From Chloroflexi bacterium UBA6077 (GTDB lineage: Bacteria > Chloroflexota > UBA6077): a stretch of DNA of 64,000 nucleotides. The stretch is taken from contig DIXP01000004.1 of assembly GCA_002436065.1 (NCBI GenBank), positions 1 through 64,000 on the forward strand. The letters run 5' to 3'. How positions within the stretch are numbered: the stretch's first letter is position 1; the number at the start of each line of letters is the position of its first letter. The position numbers and the translations under genes are program-made. The notes below the pieces were generated by a model. The model did not search any database. It had not been told where the DNA came from and worked only from the letters and a program-made list of their open reading frames with translations. Of the stretch, positions 1-7,652 are shown in pieces.

Positions 1-57
1 AGGATTCCGAATAGACTGCGAATAGCGAGCCGGACAGCGTATGGTAGGAGTAACGAC

Positions 58-717
58 GTGAAGGTGCATGCAGCCAGCGAAGCGTCACAACCGGTTTGGT
101 GGGACTACCCATTGCCTTCCGACCTCGTGTCCCACGTCATTGAGGGCCAGTCGGTGCCGCTGGCTGGTTTGGGTGATATCGGAATCCTCAAGCGGAGGAA
201 GCTGGCGCTGCTTTGTTCGGTGCGGTGTCCGGGGAGCGTCATCGTGAAGAGCTACGATCTGGTGCAGCGGCTGAGGGAGGGTGGGTTCGCGCTGGTGGGG
301 GGCTTCCACACGCCGATGGAGAAGGAGTGGCTGAGGGTGCTGCTGCGGGGGCCGGCGCCGGTGATCGTCTGCCCCGCAAGGGGGATCGAGGGGATGCGAG
401 TTCCGGCGGAGTACCGGGGACCGATCCGGGAGGGGCGGCTGCTGGTGCTCTCCTGTTTCCCCGGTGGGCCGGATCGGCCGACGAGGGCGATGGCCGAGGA
501 GCGCAACCGGTTCGTGGCGGCGCTGGCGGATGCGGTGCTGGTCGCGCACGCGGCGCCGGGTGGGAAGACGGAGGGGGTGTGCCGGGAGGTGGTGGCGCGG
601 GGCGGGCGGCTGTACCTGTTGGAGGATTGGGCGAACGCGCACCTGCTGGATTTGGGTGGGGTGCCGGCCAGCCCGTACAACGACGACTCGTTCCACGGGC
701 TGGCCGGCCTCGGGTAG
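58..717 (+). CDS. DprA/Smf-like Rossmann-fold protein
   Basis: The 219-residue product resembles the Rossmann core of DNA-processing protein A (DprA/Smf). The 'ALVGGFHTPMEKEWL' segment (about residues 77-91), a 'GPIREGRLLVLSCFP' stretch and the 'RNRFVAALADAVLVAHAAPGGKT' region follow the DprA order, where an arginine-rich strand binds single-stranded DNA. It is shorter than classical DprA (about 300-370 residues), with no N-terminal SAM-like or C-terminal winged-helix domain. It may therefore be a DprA paralogue with another role rather than the RecA loader of natural transformation. GTG start. It converges on the DUF3343 gene with a gap of only 7 bases. Family assignment is by motif recognition; function is uncertain. 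Confidence 0.7.
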   Translation: MKVHAASEASQPVWWDYPLPSDLVSHVIEGQSVPLAGLGDIGILKRRKLALLCSVRCPGSVIVKSYDLVQRLREGGFALVGGFHTPMEKEWLRVLLRGPAPVIVCPARGIEGMRVPAEYRGPIREGRLLVLSCFPGGPDRPTRAMAEERNRFVAALADAVLVAHAAPGGKTEGVCREVVARGGRLYLLEDWANAHLLDLGGVPASPYNDDSFHGLAGLG

Positions 718-724
718 GGCGTGG

Positions 725-949
725 TTATGGGAGGGGGTGGATGCCCGCTACATCCACTCTCGCGGACTCCAGGGACTGACGAAGCTGCGCCATCATGTCG
801 AGATTGAAGCGCAAGGCAATGCCGCAGTCGCTGGAGAGTTCCCTGGGTGTTGGGATCAGCTTGACGGCGAAGCCCGCTTTGGAAAGCAGCTTCTCTGCCT
901 TCAGCGCGGAGGAGGTGGTGTGGAAGAGCACTACCCCGAAGCTACTCAC
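725..949 (-). CDS. DUF3343 family protein (putative Se/S carrier-like)
   Basis: A 74-residue protein with the small alpha/beta pattern of DUF3343: an N-terminal strand 'GVVLFHTTSSALKAEKLL', the 'VKLIPTPRELSSDCGIALRF' core with one conserved Cys, and a short C-terminal helix. Family members usually lie next to cysteine desulfurase, SirA/TusA and YedE genes in selenium-utilising bacteria and are thought to handle sulfur or selenium; that role is from family context. It is the last gene of the minus-strand operon, starting (GTG) 4 bases after the desulfurase stop. Its ribosome-binding site (GAGGAG) lies inside the desulfurase 3' end, so translation is probably coupled. Confidence 0.8.
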   Translation of the reverse strand: MSSFGVVLFHTTSSALKAEKLLSKAGFAVKLIPTPRELSSDCGIALRFNLDMMAQLRQSLESARVDVAGIHPLP

Positions 950-953
950 GATA

Positions 954-2105
954 TCACGACTCCTCGACGATAGCTCTTATTGAGGCAAGCGTGTGGGCTA
1001 TGTCGCTTGGCTCGGTGAAGACGCCGGGCGCAAGCCGAACGGTGCCTTCGGGGAAGGTTCCCAGGGTGCGGTGGGTGGCGGGGGCGCAGTGGAGGCCAAC
1101 CCTGCACAGGACGTCGAACTGCTCGTCGAGCCTCAGCCCTACCTCGGACACTCGCAGCCCGGGGGCGACGAAGGACACGACCGCGGTCCGGTCCATGGGG
1201 TTGGTGGGGCCGTACACGCGGACGGTAGGTAGGTCGGCCAGTCCGCGGAGGAGGGCGCGAGTCAGTCCTACTTCATGGGCGCGAATCGCCTCCACGCCCC
1301 TGTCCACGACGAAGGCCACACTCGCCCCCAGCCCTGCGATGCCCACGCTGTTGGGGGTGCCGGCCTCGAACTTGTCAGGCAGGTCGTCGGGCTGGAGCTC
1401 GAACTCCGAGCGGCTGCCCGTGCCGCCTCGCATGAGGGGCTGCAGAATGGCCGGGTTCAGCCGCTCTCCCAGGATCAGCCCCCCTGTGCCGGGTGGTCCC
1501 ATGAGCCCCTTGTGTCCGGTGAAGGCCAGGAGGTCGATGCCCATACGCTGGATGTCGATTGGAAATACGCCGGCCGTTTGGGCTGCATCGACCAATAGCG
1601 ACGCGCCTGCGGCGTGAGCCATCTCCGCAATGGCTGTTATCGGTAGGAGTGTGCCGGTCACGTTGTTGGCGTGGGTCGCGACAACCAGCTTCGTACCGGG
1701 TCGAATGGACCGGCCGGCCTGATCCAGGCTGAGGGAACCATCCGGCTCGCACTGCATCACCGAGACTTCCACCCCTCGGGCCTCCAGGGAGCGAAGAGGT
1801 CGCATGACCGCGTTGTGCTCGACCGCGGTCGTCACGATCCTGTCTCCTGCCACCAGCAACCCCTGGAGGGCGAGGTTGATGGCATGGGTCGCGTTGAGGG
1901 TGAAGATCACTCTCAGTGGGTCGGACAGGTTGAACAGCTCGGCAATCCGTTCACGGGCGTCATAGACTATCCTTCCGGCCTCGATGGACAGGCGGTGCCC
2001 GGAGCGGCCGGGGTTACCCCCGGCCTCCTCCAGGAAGTCCGCCATGGCCTGCGCCACCCCGGGCGGCTTGGGCCACGAAGTCGCGGCGTTGTCCAGGTAG
2101 ATCAT
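954..2105 (-). CDS. Cysteine desulfurase family protein (class V aminotransferase)
   Basis: PLP-dependent class V aminotransferase fold, 383 residues, beginning MIYLDNAATSWPKPP. The Schiff-base lysine sits in 'FTGHKGLMGPPGTGG' and the catalytic cysteine loop in 'RVGLHCAPATHRTLG'. It should release sulfur (or selenium) from Cys/Sec as an enzyme persulfide. The sequence resembles the EF2568-like desulfurase group known from selenium-dependent molybdenum hydroxylase clusters rather than IscS. An upstream in-frame extension to 2462 exists, but the start at 2105 is preferred: it forms an ATGA overlap with the tusA-like gene and matches the family N-terminus. Probably acts with the neighbouring TusA-like and DUF3343 proteins as a sulfur/selenium relay. 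Confidence 0.9.
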   Translation of the reverse strand: MIYLDNAATSWPKPPGVAQAMADFLEEAGGNPGRSGHRLSIEAGRIVYDARERIAELFNLSDPLRVIFTLNATHAINLALQGLLVAGDRIVTTAVEHNAVMRPLRSLEARGVEVSVMQCEPDGSLSLDQAGRSIRPGTKLVVATHANNVTGTLLPITAIAEMAHAAGASLLVDAAQTAGVFPIDIQRMGIDLLAFTGHKGLMGPPGTGGLILGERLNPAILQPLMRGGTGSRSEFELQPDDLPDKFEAGTPNSVGIAGLGASVAFVVDRGVEAIRAHEVGLTRALLRGLADLPTVRVYGPTNPMDRTAVVSFVAPGLRVSEVGLRLDEQFDVLCRVGLHCAPATHRTLGTFPEGTVRLAPGVFTEPSDIAHTLASIRAIVEES

Positions 2106-2314
2106 TTTTCGAGGACCAGACGGTAGCCGCCTTCCGTCCCAGCTTCTACGGACACAGTCCAGCCCGATCTTTGGGCCACCCTGGCTACGTTGTCTCGGGA
2201 GGTGGCTGAATCCACGAGTACCTCGACGGTGCCTCCGTCCAGGCTGCTGATGGCTTCTTTCGAGAGGAGGGCAGGTTGCGGGCAGGAGAGCCCCCGGGCG
2301 TCCACGGTTATCAT
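2102..2314 (-). CDS. TusA/SirA-like sulfurtransferase
   Basis: A 70-residue TusA/SirA domain beginning MITVDARGLSCPQP. The 'LSCPQP' motif carries the cysteine that accepts persulfide from a cysteine desulfurase. An upstream ATG at 2329 is in frame, but the start at 2314 has a GGAGGAG sequence 6-7 bases before it, so it is preferred. The stop overlaps the desulfurase start (ATGA), indicating translational coupling. It lacks the C-terminal DsrE-like domain of full YedF. In this context it is probably the carrier between the desulfurase and a selenium or molybdoenzyme acceptor; that partner is not visible here. Confidence 0.88.
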   Translation of the reverse strand: MITVDARGLSCPQPALLSKEAISSLDGGTVEVLVDSATSRDNVARVAQRSGWTVSVEAGTEGGYRLVLEK

Positions 2315-2358
2315 CTCTATCTCCTCCATTGTCTCTTACTCGACCAAATTGACTGTGA

Positions 2359-2436
2359 CAGCTGCTGTCATGCTCAACATGGCGAGAGGCGTCTACCTGT
2401 AACAGGAGATCCTTCGCTAATCGCTCAGGATGACAG
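2359..2436 (+). repeat. Dispersed REP-like repeat, full-length form
   Basis: A leader 'GCTGCTGTCATGCTCAAC', a GA-rich bridge and 'CTACCTGTAACAGGAGATCC' precede the core 'TTCGCTAATCGCTCAGGATG'. The core can form a hairpin (ATCCT ... AGGAT). Related copies occur near 4039, 5440, 18399, 21485, 35395, 52022 and 52990. All lie between genes except that one array touches the fdhD start. Confidence 0.75.
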
Positions 2437-2468
2437 GTGTGAAATCCAGTTTGGCCGAGCACTCTGCT

Positions 2469-2580
2469 ACTTAGTCAGGCTAATTGTGATAGGTTGTGGG
2501 GCCACTCGTCGGTCCTCGCGGGCGAGCCGCCCGCGATCCCGGCATAGGCAGCCGGCCTATCAAGACCAGGTTGACTAAGT
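2469..2580. repeat. 112-bp inverted-repeat (MITE-like) element
   Basis: The outer arms ACTTAGTCA (2469-2477) and TGACTAAGT (2572-2580) are perfect inverted repeats. In the same register, TGATAGG (2487-2493) pairs with CCTATCA (2556-2562), so the 25-bp arms match at 19 of 25 positions. A second 8-bp perfect stem (2516-2523 with 2529-2536) lies at the centre. The element abuts the yedE stop codon and separates yedE from the tusA-like gene. It could be a miniature inverted-repeat element or a structured intercistronic RNA. No second copy was found in the window. Confidence 0.65.
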
Positions 2581-2581
2581 A

Positions 2582-3691
2582 CTACATTCCCTTGGCAGTT
2601 TCGCGCATCGTCAGGCCGAGGGCGATGCACACGATCAGGCCCAGGACGACCATAGCAGGGCCGAAGGCTGCCGGCCCCGTGGTTGAGCTGGCCGCGGTGA
2701 AGTTGTGGGAGAAGGCGGCCCCGACGATCATTCCGAGGACGAAGGTGCCGGCGTCGGCATCGCCTTCCCCCGAGAGGATAACCTGGCGGCCCGGGCAGCC
2801 ACCTGCCAGGGTGAAGGCCAGCCCGGCCAGTACCATTCCCCCGAAGTTCCACAGCTGGTCGGTGTGGGCTATCGGCTGTCCCTCGAAGCCGGGCTTGAAC
2901 TGACCCAACAGCAGGTTGGTGACGAAGGCGGCGGCGATCAGAGCTACGACCCCATTGAAAAGGTGCGCATCCCTGAGGAGGAAGAGATCCCGAAGGGCGC
3001 CGACAGTGCAGAATCTGCTACGCTGGGCGAGGAAACCCACCAACAGCCCGACGCCAAGGGAAACCAGGATGGGTGCGTGCTGGCTGCCGGGGCCGGAGGT
3101 CGAGAAGAACAGCGGGCCGGTCGGGTTGCCGTTGGCGTCACGACCGAACTGGGGAGCGAGGAAGAGGAGCAACAGGGCTCCTATCGCCAGGGCCAGCATT
3201 ATCCATCCCGTGGGATGGGGGGTTGGGTGGCTGCGACCGAGGCTGAAGTCCCTCCGCAGAAAGATGATCCCCAGTCCCACTCCGGCGGCAAGGCCCAGGA
3301 TCCCGGAGACGGCGTTCCAGTCCCCGCCGCTGAGCCGGAGGTATGCCCTCCAGGGACAGCCCAGGAAGACCAGGGCGCCGACGACGGCGAACATCCCCAA
3401 TAGGAAGCGCGCCAGGGGAGCGGAACCGTTGCGGGGCCTGAATTCCCCGAAGGCCATGGCAGCGATGAGGGCCCCAAGGAGCAATCCGGGGATTTCCGGA
3501 CGAATGTACTGCACGACGGCAGCCCGGTGGAGACCGAGGGCGCCTGCTATGTCTCGGGAGAAGCAGGCGACACAGATCCCCATGTTGCCGGGGTTGCCCA
3601 GCGTGACGAGGATGGGGGCCAGGATACCCACCGTGATACCGGTGATGATCGGACCCCAGCGGGACGCGAAGAAGCGGCTTACTGAAGGCAT
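2582..3691 (-). CDS. yedE: YedE-family putative selenium/sulfur transporter
   Basis: A polytopic membrane protein of 369 residues with roughly nine or ten hydrophobic segments. It carries the paired YedE/YeeE motifs 'FLGCPWRAYLRL' and 'AGGCPGRQVILSGEGDADA', and 'RSRFCTVGALRDLF' between them. YedE (FdhT) proteins co-occur with selenium metabolism, and the homologous YeeE imports thiosulfate, so the cargo here is a small Se or S compound (inference). The start at 3691 (MPSVSRFF) is chosen over 3748 because AGGAG lies about 7 bases upstream. First gene of the yedE-tusA-desulfurase-DUF3343 operon, although a 112-bp inverted repeat separates it from the rest. Confidence 0.85.
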   Translation of the reverse strand: MPSVSRFFASRWGPIITGITVGILAPILVTLGNPGNMGICVACFSRDIAGALGLHRAAVVQYIRPEIPGLLLGALIAAMAFGEFRPRNGSAPLARFLLGMFAVVGALVFLGCPWRAYLRLSGGDWNAVSGILGLAAGVGLGIIFLRRDFSLGRSHPTPHPTGWIMLALAIGALLLLFLAPQFGRDANGNPTGPLFFSTSGPGSQHAPILVSLGVGLLVGFLAQRSRFCTVGALRDLFLLRDAHLFNGVVALIAAAFVTNLLLGQFKPGFEGQPIAHTDQLWNFGGMVLAGLAFTLAGGCPGRQVILSGEGDADAGTFVLGMIVGAAFSHNFTAASSTTGPAAFGPAMVVLGLIVCIALGLTMRETAKGM

Positions 3692-4132
3692 TGCTGACTC
3701 CTGTCGTTTTGGGATGCTCGGACCGCACACCTTTGAGCGGCACGGCACCTCTGACGATCAGGGGTCTGCCGTCGTTGGGGTGACGTGGCTCGTGCGATTC
3801 GAGCTATTGGGCTGCTTTCTCGATGTGTGCACGACGTGCACTGGCCGCCGGGATCAGGGCCTGAGCACAAGCATAGCGTCACCCCCTTTCTCTAGAACGA
3901 TGTGGATCAGGATCATAGAACCGATTAGACCACAAAGCGCCGGGGTTCGGCAATCGGATGGGGAGGGGGGATCTGTTAGAGTGTCTTGGCGATATGGCGC
4001 AGTGGGGGGATGGTGACGGGGAATGTGGGGGTGCGTGGAACAGGAGATCCTTCGCTGCGGCTCAGGATGACAGGGGTGGGGATCGGACGGATTGGGCGGA
4101 CCTGACCGATCAGACGGACGGGAGGGGGTGGC
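3692..4132. other. Intergenic region with REP-like copy and short tandem motifs
   Basis: No supportable gene. It must contain the promoter of the yedE operon on the minus strand. A REP-like copy lies at 4039-4072 (CAGGAGATCC ... CAGGATGACA). At about 4081-4120 there is a run of degenerate 'GACGGATT/GACCGATCAGACGGA' units that reappear inside the downstream coding region near 5030-5060. Confidence 0.6.
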
Positions 4133-5410
4133 GTGGTGAGGATGCAGCGGCGGTTGGTGTATTCGGTGTTGGGGGATCAGCGGCAGGGCTGCGAGCAGTG
4201 CGGGTGGTGTTGCTGCTGGTGGTCTATAGAGGTGCGGCCGGCGGAGTTGGAGCGGCTGCGGGGGTACGATTGGGCGGGGGAGAGCGCGCGGCTGCGGGGG
4301 GTTGAACTGTTCCTGGAGCAGGGGGGGCAGGGGAGGAAGCAGTCCTCTACCTACATCGCCCAGATTGGGGGGCGGTGCGCATTTCTGGAGGGGGACAACC
4401 GTTGCTTGATCCACAGGGTGCTTGGGGAGGAGGCGAAGCCGGCGGTCTGCCGGGGGTTCCCGCTGGTGCTTGGGCAGACGGTGGAGGGCGTGATGGTGGG
4501 GGTCAACTGCGGCTGTCCTGCGGTGATGCGGAACCGGGGGGAGCGGTTCTCGCAGCTCGAGGGGCAGGTGCTGAGGCTGCTGAATGAGGCCGACGCGGAC
4601 CCAGAGGGTGCGAGCGGGTTGCTGGGGGAGCCGATCGTGGCGCGGCCGGTGCTGAAGGGCTCGACGCGGTTGAGTTGGGGGGCCTACCTGGAGTTGGAGG
4701 GATCGGTGGGGGAGATCCTCTCCATGCCGGGCCAGACGCTGACGGCACAGGCGATGGCCGCGCGGGCTCTGGTACGGGCGGCGGCTGCGAGGTGGGAGGG
4801 GCAGGTGGCGGTCGTCGAGCGGGATGAGATGCGGGGATGGCTGGAGGGCGAGGGCCGGGGTGGGTACGCGGCGGCTTTCGCGGGGGGCGGTGGCAAGGGG
4901 AGGTGGCTGAGCCGGGCGCGGAAGAGGGGGATGGCGAGGAGGATCGTGCGGGCGGAGGCGGCGGGAAGCGGGGACGGGGAGACGCGGGGAAACAGGATGG
5001 ACAGGATGGATGGGGGGGATAGGGAGGATAGGTGGGATCAGACGGATCGGATGGGGTGGGCAGATGGGGTGGAGGGGATCGTCAGGGGGGAGGGGCGGCT
5101 GTGGTTGTCGGTTCTGGGTGGGATGGTGGATCTGGCGGCGGTTGAGGCGATGTTTGGGGTGGAGTCTCCGGGAGAGGGTGTGCTGACTCGGTTCCTGCTG
5201 AACTATGTGAGGGGGAAGTCGCTGCTGGAGGCGCCGAGCGTGGTGAGGGGGGCAGAGGAGATGCTGAGCCAGCTCTACATGGCACGCTGGTATGCGGCGG
5301 CGTCGGCGGTGCTGGGCGGGCGGCGATGTGTGGGGGAGGGGGATGTGGTGCGGGGGGTCCAGGCGGTGGAGAGGGGCCGGGCGATTCGGGGTGGGGGAAG
5401 ATCCTGGTAG
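4133..5410 (+). CDS. YkgJ-family cysteine-cluster protein with low-complexity insert
   Basis: The N-terminal part has the YkgJ cysteine pattern: 'CEQCGWCCCWW' (residues 20-30), 'GGRCAFLEGDNRCLIH', 'KPAVCRGFPL' and 'NCGCPAV'. This is thought to bind an Fe-S or zinc cluster. Most homologues are 120-250 residues; this one is 425. The extra length includes an acidic, Met/Asp/Arg-rich stretch (about residues 285-312, 'NRMDRMDGGDREDRWDQ' and following). It is the translation of the same degenerate 'GGATGGACAGGATGG / ATCAGACGGATC' motifs seen upstream of the gene, so a DNA repeat appears to have expanded inside the frame. GTG starts at 4133 or 4136 follow GGAGGGGG. Function unknown. Confidence 0.7.
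   Translation: MVRMQRRLVYSVLGDQRQGCEQCGWCCCWWSIEVRPAELERLRGYDWAGESARLRGVELFLEQGGQGRKQSSTYIAQIGGRCAFLEGDNRCLIHRVLGEEAKPAVCRGFPLVLGQTVEGVMVGVNCGCPAVMRNRGERFSQLEGQVLRLLNEADADPEGASGLLGEPIVARPVLKGSTRLSWGAYLELEGSVGEILSMPGQTLTAQAMAARALVRAAAARWEGQVAVVERDEMRGWLEGEGRGGYAAAFAGGGGKGRWLSRARKRGMARRIVRAEAAGSGDGETRGNRMDRMDGGDREDRWDQTDRMGWADGVEGIVRGEGRLWLSVLGGMVDLAAVEAMFGVESPGEGVLTRFLLNYVRGKSLLEAPSVVRGAEEMLSQLYMARWYAAASAVLGGRRCVGEGDVVRGVQAVERGRAIRGGGRSW
4978..5070 (+). repeat. Degenerate tandem repeat inside a coding region
   Basis: Short degenerate units of the form ACAGGATGG and ATCGGATGGG/ATCAGACGG run through this stretch. The same kind of unit stands outside the gene at 4081-4120. The array keeps the reading frame open. 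Confidence 0.55.
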
Positions 5411-5439
5411 AGTCCCGCTAAGGTGGTTTTGCCAGCTGC

Positions 5440-5575
5440 TGTCATGCTCAACGCGGGGAGAGGGGCGTACGTGTAACAGGAGATCCTTCGCTAATCGCTC
5501 AGGATGACACCGTGAGGGGTGCTCGGGATGACAGGGGAGGGGCTCATGATATGCTGCGGGCTCAGGGTGACAGTG
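5440..5575 (+). repeat. REP-like repeat cluster
   Basis: One full-length copy resembles that at 2359-2436: 'CAGCTGCTGTCATGCTCAAC', then 'GTAACAGGAGATCCTTCGC', then 'CTCAGGATGACA'. It is followed by degenerate monomers 'CTCGGGATGACAG' and 'CTCAGGGTGACAG'. It lies between the convergent ykgJ-like gene and ABC permease gene and fills the gap (5411-5601). Confidence 0.7.
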
Positions 5576-5601
5576 GGGAGGGCTGGTGGGAGGTGACGCG
5601 T

Positions 5602-6861
5602 CTACTCGTAGTGGAGGGCATCGATGGGGTTGAGTCGGGCGGCGCGGCTGGCGGGGTAGGCGCCGAAGAAGACGCCGATGGCGGTGGAGACGCCGAAGGC
5701 GAGCAGGACGGCATCTGGGGCGACCATGGTCTGCATCTTCTGGCCTCCGAGGTCCAGGCTGCCGATCAGTTGGGAGATGCCTGAGCCGAGCAGGATGCCG
5801 ATGGCGCCGCCGACGACGCTCACCACCACCGACTCCACGAGGAACTGCACCAGGATGTCACGGCGCTTGGCGCCCACGGCCTTGCGGATGCCGATCTCAC
5901 GGGTTCGCTCGGTCACGGAGACGAGCATGATGTTCATGATGCCGATGCCACCCACCACGAGGGAGATGCCGGCGATGGAGCCGAGTAGCATGGTCATCAC
6001 TCCCATGATCTGGCTGGCGGCGGCCAGCATATCCTCCTGGCTCCGGATAGTGAAGTCGTCCTCCGCCGTGCGGTGGCGCTGGCGGAGCAGATCGCCGATC
6101 TTCTGGACGGCGGCCTTCATCGTCTCGGGCTTGTCGTCCACGAGTTGGACGTTGACGCTGGAGACGTTGGGGACGCCTCGAGCGTTGCGCTGAACGTTGA
6201 GTCGCCGCTGGAGGGTGGTGATGGGGATGAGTACCTGGTCGTCTTGGTTGCCCATGGCCTGGGAGCCCTTGGATTCCAGCACGCCGATCACCCTGAAGCG
6301 GATGGTTCGGTTGCCCATGCCGAAGCTCACCTGCTGGTCCACCGGGTCTTGATCTGGGAAGAGGCTGGCGGCGACGTTGCTGCCGATCACCGCCACGGTG
6401 GAGTTGCTCTCGATGTGCTGATACGAGATGAACTCTCCCACGGCGGGGCGGAAGTTTCTCACGGTCTCGTACTCGGGGGTGACCCCGACGACGCGGGTGT
6501 TCACGTTGTTGCCGCCCGAGCGGGCTTGGACCATGGTCTGCGACTCCGGGGCGACGGCGACGATCTCCGGGATGTCGTAGCTTTCGCGGATGGCGACGGC
6601 GTCGTCGTAGGTGAGGGTGGGGGCGGTGCCGGCTGCCTGCCGCACGCCGGCCTCCCGCACGGCACCGGGGGTGATGAACAGGAGGTTGGAGCCCATCCCC
6701 TGGATCTGGTTGGTTATCTGAGCCTGAGCGCCGCGGCCTATGGAGACCAGGGCGATGACGGCGGCCACCCCTATGACGATGCCGAGCATGGTGAGGGCGG
6801 CGCGGAGTTTGTTGGCGACAAGGCTGCCAAGGGCGACCCGGAAGCTCTCAGTGAGGTTCAT
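5602..6861 (-). CDS. MacB-like ABC transporter permease
   Basis: A 419-residue MacB/FtsX-type permease. Transmembrane helix 1 spans about residues 20-42 ('ALTMLGIVIGVAAVIALVSI'). A large extracytoplasmic MacB periplasmic core domain covers about 45-270. Three C-terminal helices follow, beginning 'MLLGSIAGISLVVGGIGIMN', with the 'RTREIGIRKAVGAKRRDI' coupling motif between helices 2 and 3. It should work with the adjacent ATPase and adaptor as a mechanotransmission pump exporting a peptide, antibiotic or lipid; the substrate is not predictable. Its start overlaps the ATPase stop (ATGA), so the two are translationally coupled. Confidence 0.92.
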   Translation of the reverse strand: MNLTESFRVALGSLVANKLRAALTMLGIVIGVAAVIALVSIGRGAQAQITNQIQGMGSNLLFITPGAVREAGVRQAAGTAPTLTYDDAVAIRESYDIPEIVAVAPESQTMVQARSGGNNVNTRVVGVTPEYETVRNFRPAVGEFISYQHIESNSTVAVIGSNVAASLFPDQDPVDQQVSFGMGNRTIRFRVIGVLESKGSQAMGNQDDQVLIPITTLQRRLNVQRNARGVPNVSSVNVQLVDDKPETMKAAVQKIGDLLRQRHRTAEDDFTIRSQEDMLAAASQIMGVMTMLLGSIAGISLVVGGIGIMNIMLVSVTERTREIGIRKAVGAKRRDILVQFLVESVVVSVVGGAIGILLGSGISQLIGSLDLGGQKMQTMVAPDAVLLAFGVSTAIGVFFGAYPASRAARLNPIDALHYE

Positions 6862-7610
6862 TGGGGCCTCCGGGATCTACCGGGGCCCTCACCCCGACCC
6901 TCTCCCGTGGGGAGAGGGAGCCCCTGGGGCTCCGCGTCGCTCTGGCGAACGTCGGAGCTGACCTGACCGTCACGGATGGTGATTCGGCGGCGGGTGTAGG
7001 CGGCGATGTCGGGCTCGTGGGTGACGAAGACGACGGTGATGCCCAGTTCCTGGTTGAGCCGGAGGAAGATGGAGATGATCTCCTCGCTGGCCTTGGTGTC
7101 TAGGTTGCCGGTGGGTTCGTCGGCCAGGATCATGGTTGGGTTGTTCACCAGGGAGCGAGCGATGGCGACCCTTTGCTGCTGTCCGCCGGAGAGCTCGGTG
7201 GGGCGGTGGTGCATCCGGTCGGCCAGGCCGACGGCTTCAAGCGCCTCCATGGCCCTCTTTCGGCGGTTCTCGCCATGGCAATAGAGGAGGGGCAGCTCCA
7301 CCTGCTCCAGGGCTGAGCGGCGGGCCAGCAGGTTGAAGCTCTGGAAGACGAAGCCGATTTTCCGGTTCCTGATCTCGGCAAGCTGGTCGTCGGAGAGGGT
7401 GCTGACCTCGATGCCATCGAGGTGGTACTCCCCGCTGGTGGGTTGGTCCAGGCAGCCGAGGATGTTCATGAGGGTGGACTTGCCGGAGCCGGAGGGTCCC
7501 ATGATGGCGACTAGCTCGCCATCGAGGATCTCGAGGTCCACACCACGGAGGGCATGGACCTCCATCTCTCCCATGCGGTAGATTTTAGTTAGCTGTTTGA
7601 CCTGTATCAT
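6858..7610 (-). CDS. MacB/LolD-type ABC transporter ATP-binding protein
   Basis: A 250-residue ABC ATPase. Walker A 'GPSGSGKSTLMNILG' is at about residues 38-52, the Q-loop is near 'FVFQSFNLL', the signature is 'LSGGQQQRVAIARSL', Walker B is 'MILADEPTGNLD' and the H-loop is 'VFVTHEPDIA'. The catalytic core ends near residue 218. The last roughly 30 residues, including 'GLPLPTGEGRGEGP', are encoded by a copy of the palindromic CCCTCACCCCGACCC...GGGAGAGGG repeat and are not part of the family. The repeat has therefore replaced or extended the natural C-terminus without breaking the ATGA overlap with the permease. Confidence 0.93.
   Translation of the reverse strand: MIQVKQLTKIYRMGEMEVHALRGVDLEILDGELVAIMGPSGSGKSTLMNILGCLDQPTSGEYHLDGIEVSTLSDDQLAEIRNRKIGFVFQSFNLLARRSALEQVELPLLYCHGENRRKRAMEALEAVGLADRMHHRPTELSGGQQQRVAIARSLVNNPTMILADEPTGNLDTKASEEIISIFLRLNQELGITVVFVTHEPDIAAYTRRRITIRDGQVSSDVRQSDAEPQGLPLPTGEGRGEGPGRSRRPQ
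6886..6920. repeat. CCCTCACCCC/GGGAGAGGG palindromic repeat within a CDS
   Basis: The motif 'CCCTCACCCCGACCCTCTCC' followed by a GGGGAGAGGG arm forms a hairpin. The same family occurs at 15982-16080, 29545-29635 and 40610-40725. This copy encodes the C-terminal tail of the ABC ATPase. Confidence 0.75.
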
Positions 7611-7620
7611 GATTCTCAGC

Positions 7621-7652
7621 TTCTGTTTCTCGCCCTCGGGCGAGAAACAGAA
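7621..7652. other. Perfect 15-bp stem-loop between adaptor and ATPase genes
   Basis: TTCTGTTTCTCGCCC (7621-7635) and its exact reverse complement (7638-7652) are separated by 2 bases. The rest of the gap to 7773 holds further GC-rich hairpins, such as GGGGACACCCC near 7667 and CCAGGCGCTGCGCCCTGG near 7686. No U-tract follows on the minus strand, so this looks like an intercistronic RNA stem or a repeat rather than a classic terminator. Confidence 0.65.

Noticed and set aside
2582..4016. Long plus-strand frames antisense to yedE (e.g. 2916-4016)
   Set aside because: Compositional shadows of GC-rich coding DNA; no start signal or protein-family signature, while the minus strand has clear YedE motifs.
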